DNA from: Mucilaginibacter ginsenosidivorax
GTDB lineage: Bacteria; Bacteroidota; Bacteroidia; Sphingobacteriales; Sphingobacteriaceae
Assembly: GCF_007971525.1 (NCBI RefSeq)
Contig: NZ_CP042437.1
Location: 2,170,001 to 2,234,000 of the forward strand
DNA: 64,000 bases
Reading direction: 5' to 3'
The position numbers and the translations under genes were made by a program. The notes beneath the pieces are model-generated. The model had not been told where the DNA came from. It did no database searches and saw only the letters and a program-made list of their open reading frames with translations. This document shows positions 61,429 to 64,000 of this stretch, in pieces (the first letter of the stretch is position 1; the number at the start of each line of letters is the position of its first letter).

Positions 61429-63371
61429 TATTTGATAATTACTGACCCTAAAAAGTCGGAGATACTTTTTTCAACCTTTTTCATGCGCATATACTGGTTA
61501 AGCAATATTTCCTGGTCAGCTTCCGACGATGCATTTTTAAGTTCAATCCGCAGGTTATCCAGCATCCCCTCTACCTTATGTTTTTTAAGATGAAAAATAG
61601 CGCCCAGGATGGTAGCCTTCATATTATGCTGCTCGTCATGAATCATGATCTTGTGCATATCGTACCAGTTCTCGCTCAGGGTATATTTGGAGCTCAGCAA
61701 ATCAATACTGATATCAACAATGCCTTTATTTGCGTGGTGAATAAAATATGCATCCTCTGGCAGAATACCGTTTTCAACCTCTTTTTGATAAAGTTCAACA
61801 AATAGCTTGCAGGTTTCATGCTCAAAGGTAACATCACCCAATTCGGCTATCATAAAAGGGCCAATATAGGTATTGGCAATGCCATCCCAATCAATCATTT
61901 TACTGCCGTATAATAACAACAGGCGGATAACCTCTTTCTCCTGGAAATACTCTTTTTTGGGGGCGCTTGGCGCCAGGTCAACCTCGTCAAAAAAATGAGG
62001 CTCATCGGGCGGCATCTCCGGCTGGTAGCGGTTGTGATTTTGCTGCTGCTGACCATCCTTTTTGGATTTGGCCTGCCGCATTTTGTTAAGCTCGGATAGC
62101 AGCGCGCGTTCATCAATCTGCAAAATATAGCTGCACTCTTTAATGAACACCGATGCCTTGATAGAATCGGGTATCTTGGCAATACTTTCTACAATCTCGC
62201 GGATAACGCCCGCCTTTTTTATCGGGTCGTTCCCTGCATCTTTTAGCAGTGTATTGGCCTTAAAAAGGATAAAATCCTTTTTGTTCTCCTCGATGTATTT
62301 TTTAAACGCGCTTGAGCCGTTGGCCTGTACGTACGAGTCGGGATCGTGCCCATCAAGGAAGGTAACTACTTTTACATTAAGGCCTTCCTCCAGGATCATA
62401 TCCAGCCCGCGGATGGCGGCTTTTATGCCCGCGGCATCGCCATCATATAAAATAGTAATGTTCTTGGTAAACCGGCTGATGAGCTTGATCTGCTCAACGG
62501 TTAAGGATGTACCGGACGATGCCACCACGTTTTCGATACCGGCCTGCACTACCGAAAGTACATCGGCATAGCCTTCAACCAGGTAGCAGTTATCTTCCTC
62601 GCGGATGGCTTTTTTGGCAAAGTATAAGCCGTAAAGTACATTTGATTTATGGTAGATCTCGCTCTCGGGCGAGTTTACATACTTGGGTACGTTTTTATCT
62701 TTTTTTAAGGTACGGCCCCCAAACGCTATAACCCTGCCGGTAAAATTATGTATCGGGAACATTACCCGGCCACGGTAACGATCATACAAAGTACCGTTAT
62801 CCCGTTTAACAGACAGGCCGCTATCTACCAAAAATTGTTCTTTATAACCCTCCTTTAAGGCGCTACCAGTAAATGCTTCCCATTGATCGGGCGAGTAGCC
62901 CAGCTCAAATTTTTTGATGATATCGTTACTGAAACCACGCTCTTTAAAATAGCTTAAGCCGATGCTTTTGCCTTCGTCCGTTTCAAGCAAACTTTCGTGA
63001 AAAAATTTGGCGGCATAGCCCGATACAATCATCAGGCTTTCGCGGCGCAGGTCTTCTTCCCGGTTTTCGGGTGCTTCAACGGTTTCCTCTACCTCGATGC
63101 CGTATTTTTTGGCCAGCCATTTTAAGGCTTCGGGATAGCTGAATTTTTCCAGCTCCATTAAAAAAGTAACTGCCGAGCCGCCTTTACCCGTAGAGAAATC
63201 TTTAAAAATGCCTTTAGCGGGCGATACCGTGAACGATGGTGTACGCTCATTGGCAAATGGCGAAAGGCCCACGTAATTGGCCCCGCGCTTTTTTAACTGC
63301 ACAAACTCCCCTATCACCTCCACAATGTCGGTGGCTTCCATAATACGGTCGATGGTGGATTTTATGATCAT
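61428..63371 (-). CDS. dnaG: DNA primase DnaG lacking zinc ligands
   Basis: 647-residue replicative primase. The N-terminal zinc-binding module is present but its four ligand positions are altered: Ser37, Ala40, Asp58 and Thr61 replace the Cys, His, Cys and Cys of E. coli (C40, H43, C61, C64, same spacing). The RNA polymerase domain contains the RNAP basic motif and a TOPRIM site with Glu266 (LVEGYAD), Asp310 and Asp312 (YDGDAAG). A C-terminal helicase-binding helical part (about 490-647) follows. The rest is intact, so primase activity is expected; how the changed N-terminus recognises templates is unknown. Confidence 0.93.
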   Translation of the reverse strand: MIIKSTIDRIMEATDIVEVIGEFVQLKKRGANYVGLSPFANERTPSFTVSPAKGIFKDFSTGKGGSAVTFLMELEKFSYPEALKWLAKKYGIEVEETVEAPENREEDLRRESLMIVSGYAAKFFHESLLETDEGKSIGLSYFKERGFSNDIIKKFELGYSPDQWEAFTGSALKEGYKEQFLVDSGLSVKRDNGTLYDRYRGRVMFPIHNFTGRVIAFGGRTLKKDKNVPKYVNSPESEIYHKSNVLYGLYFAKKAIREEDNCYLVEGYADVLSVVQAGIENVVASSGTSLTVEQIKLISRFTKNITILYDGDAAGIKAAIRGLDMILEEGLNVKVVTFLDGHDPDSYVQANGSSAFKKYIEENKKDFILFKANTLLKDAGNDPIKKAGVIREIVESIAKIPDSIKASVFIKECSYILQIDERALLSELNKMRQAKSKKDGQQQQNHNRYQPEMPPDEPHFFDEVDLAPSAPKKEYFQEKEVIRLLLLYGSKMIDWDGIANTYIGPFMIAELGDVTFEHETCKLFVELYQKEVENGILPEDAYFIHHANKGIVDISIDLLSSKYTLSENWYDMHKIMIHDEQHNMKATILGAIFHLKKHKVEGMLDNLRIELKNASSEADQEILLNQYMRMKKVEKSISDFLGSVIIK

Positions 63372-63476
63372 GCGCTAAAATGCAAATGTAGGCAAAGATG
63401 AGCGTTGCCCTAAATCCGCAAACGTTAAATTACACTTTTATTTGATGGCGAGGGGTTTAAAATTCAAACGACAACG

Positions 63477-63962
63477 CTAAGCAAACTTACCATCTAACAA
63501 TTTAAGCAGCGATGATTTAACACCGCTTGCTTCATATTTATAGAAAACGACAAGCAGCAGGTAAGCCAAAATTGGGGCCACAAAAGGCAACCAATAACTA
63601 AAATTATCTTTAATTGTCCTTGAAATAAATATAAAAGCCACTTCCCAGCAAAAAAGCATGCCAATCATCATGAAGATGATCATTGACGGAAAAATCTTCA
63701 AAGTTATTTTACTTCCCTGCAAATGCGGCGTAATGCCGCCTTTGGCTATGGGCACCATGGCCGCGCGGGGGCTATGTGGCGGCTTAAACCTGAATTGAAG
63801 GTTAAATACGTCACCAATAAATAATGGCTCCTTTTTGTTGTAAAACACCCAGTTTTCATAATTAAAGCGGGAGGGCATTACAGCTTTCTGCAAAATCGCT
63901 TCAACCTCGGCCGGCTGATGCGGCGTTAAAATGACAAGGTTTTCGAAGGGAAAAAAATTCAT
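63477..63962 (-). CDS. Membrane protein, two TM helices, unknown function
   Basis: 161 residues. The N-terminal about 85 are soluble (VILTPHQPAEVEAILQKAV, then FIGDVFNLQFRFKPPH), followed by two hydrophobic helices (about 91-113 and 122-142) and a short tail. I recognise only the type: a small Bacteroidota protein with an N-terminal beta domain. Start ATG at 63962, close to the window end; no operon partner is visible within the window. Confidence 0.6.
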   Translation of the reverse strand: MNFFPFENLVILTPHQPAEVEAILQKAVMPSRFNYENWVFYNKKEPLFIGDVFNLQFRFKPPHSPRAAMVPIAKGGITPHLQGSKITLKIFPSMIIFMMIGMLFCWEVAFIFISRTIKDNFSYWLPFVAPILAYLLLVVFYKYEASGVKSSLLKLLDGKFA

Positions 63963-64000
63963 TAGTTGAAGATAATAAATTATATCCTTAACCTAAGCCA

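Overview
The window looks like chromosome from a Bacteroidota bacterium of the family Sphingobacteriaceae, most likely Mucilaginibacter or a close relative. This is inferred from gene content, not from any marker RNA. The clues are a SusC/SusD pair, a siderophore-type TonB-dependent receptor with a carboxypeptidase-regulatory-like domain, many Sec or lipoprotein signal peptides ending in AQ or SxC, GH127/GH146-type and GH43/GH42 glycosidases, promoters of the TAnnTTTG type, a DnaG with a degenerate zinc motif, and many palindromic intergenic repeats. No rRNA, tRNA, CRISPR array or intact mobile element was found.

Layout. 1-3.9 kb: a GH43-type enzyme (C-terminus off the left edge) divergent from a GH42-type beta-galactosidase. 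4.2-12.2 kb: a leftward potassium-uptake operon in the order microprotein, kdpF, kdpA, kdpB, kdpC, a short KdpD lacking its kinase, and a separate HAMP-PAS histidine kinase. Palindromic repeats fill the gaps between kdpA, kdpB, kdpC and kdpD, and touch their stop codons. 12.6-13.4 kb: an ArsR-type repressor and an AHSA1/SRPBCC protein behind a readable promoter and paired operators. 13.4-20.4 kb: a sparse region with a beta-propeller-like lipoprotein, a small lipoprotein, an ATP-grasp protein, a sigma-54 response regulator (a plausible but unproven partner of the kdp kinase), a Pmp3-type membrane peptide and an acyl-CoA thioesterase. 20.6-23.7 kb: LysR, ferredoxin-NADP reductase, [2Fe-2S] ferredoxin and a hypothetical protein. 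23.8-27.7 kb: a TonB receptor followed by an MFS transporter whose last residues are encoded by a repeat element.

27.8-41.8 kb is mixed metabolism and regulation: an OmdA-type small protein, a lipoprotein, two GNAT acetyltransferases, a MocR regulator, a class V aminotransferase, an LTA-synthase-like sulfatase, a LysR/alpha-beta hydrolase divergent pair, an S9 peptidase, a DUF885 protein and an AraC regulator. 42.2-51.8 kb is a compact polysaccharide locus: SusD and SusC leftward, and two GH127/GH146-type beta-L-arabinofuranosidases rightward. 51.9-56.1 kb holds a secreted unknown protein, a DUF1684 protein, an M20 amidohydrolase and an MhqD/MhqO-like pair. 56.4-59.8 kb is a three-gene operon (IlvD/Edd dehydratase, SDR dehydrogenase, SMP-30 lactonase) that fits non-phosphorylative L-arabinose oxidation and could consume the sugar released by the GH127-type enzymes. 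60-64 kb: dnaG, yraN and a glutaminyl cyclase in overlapping frames, then a small membrane protein.

I found no clearly new defence or mobile system. The most distinctive signals are the undescribed (to me) 30-residue membrane ORF ahead of kdpF, repeat elements docked on kdp stop codons and captured into an MFS reading frame, the primase with all four zinc-ligand positions replaced, and the arabinose-oxidation trio.
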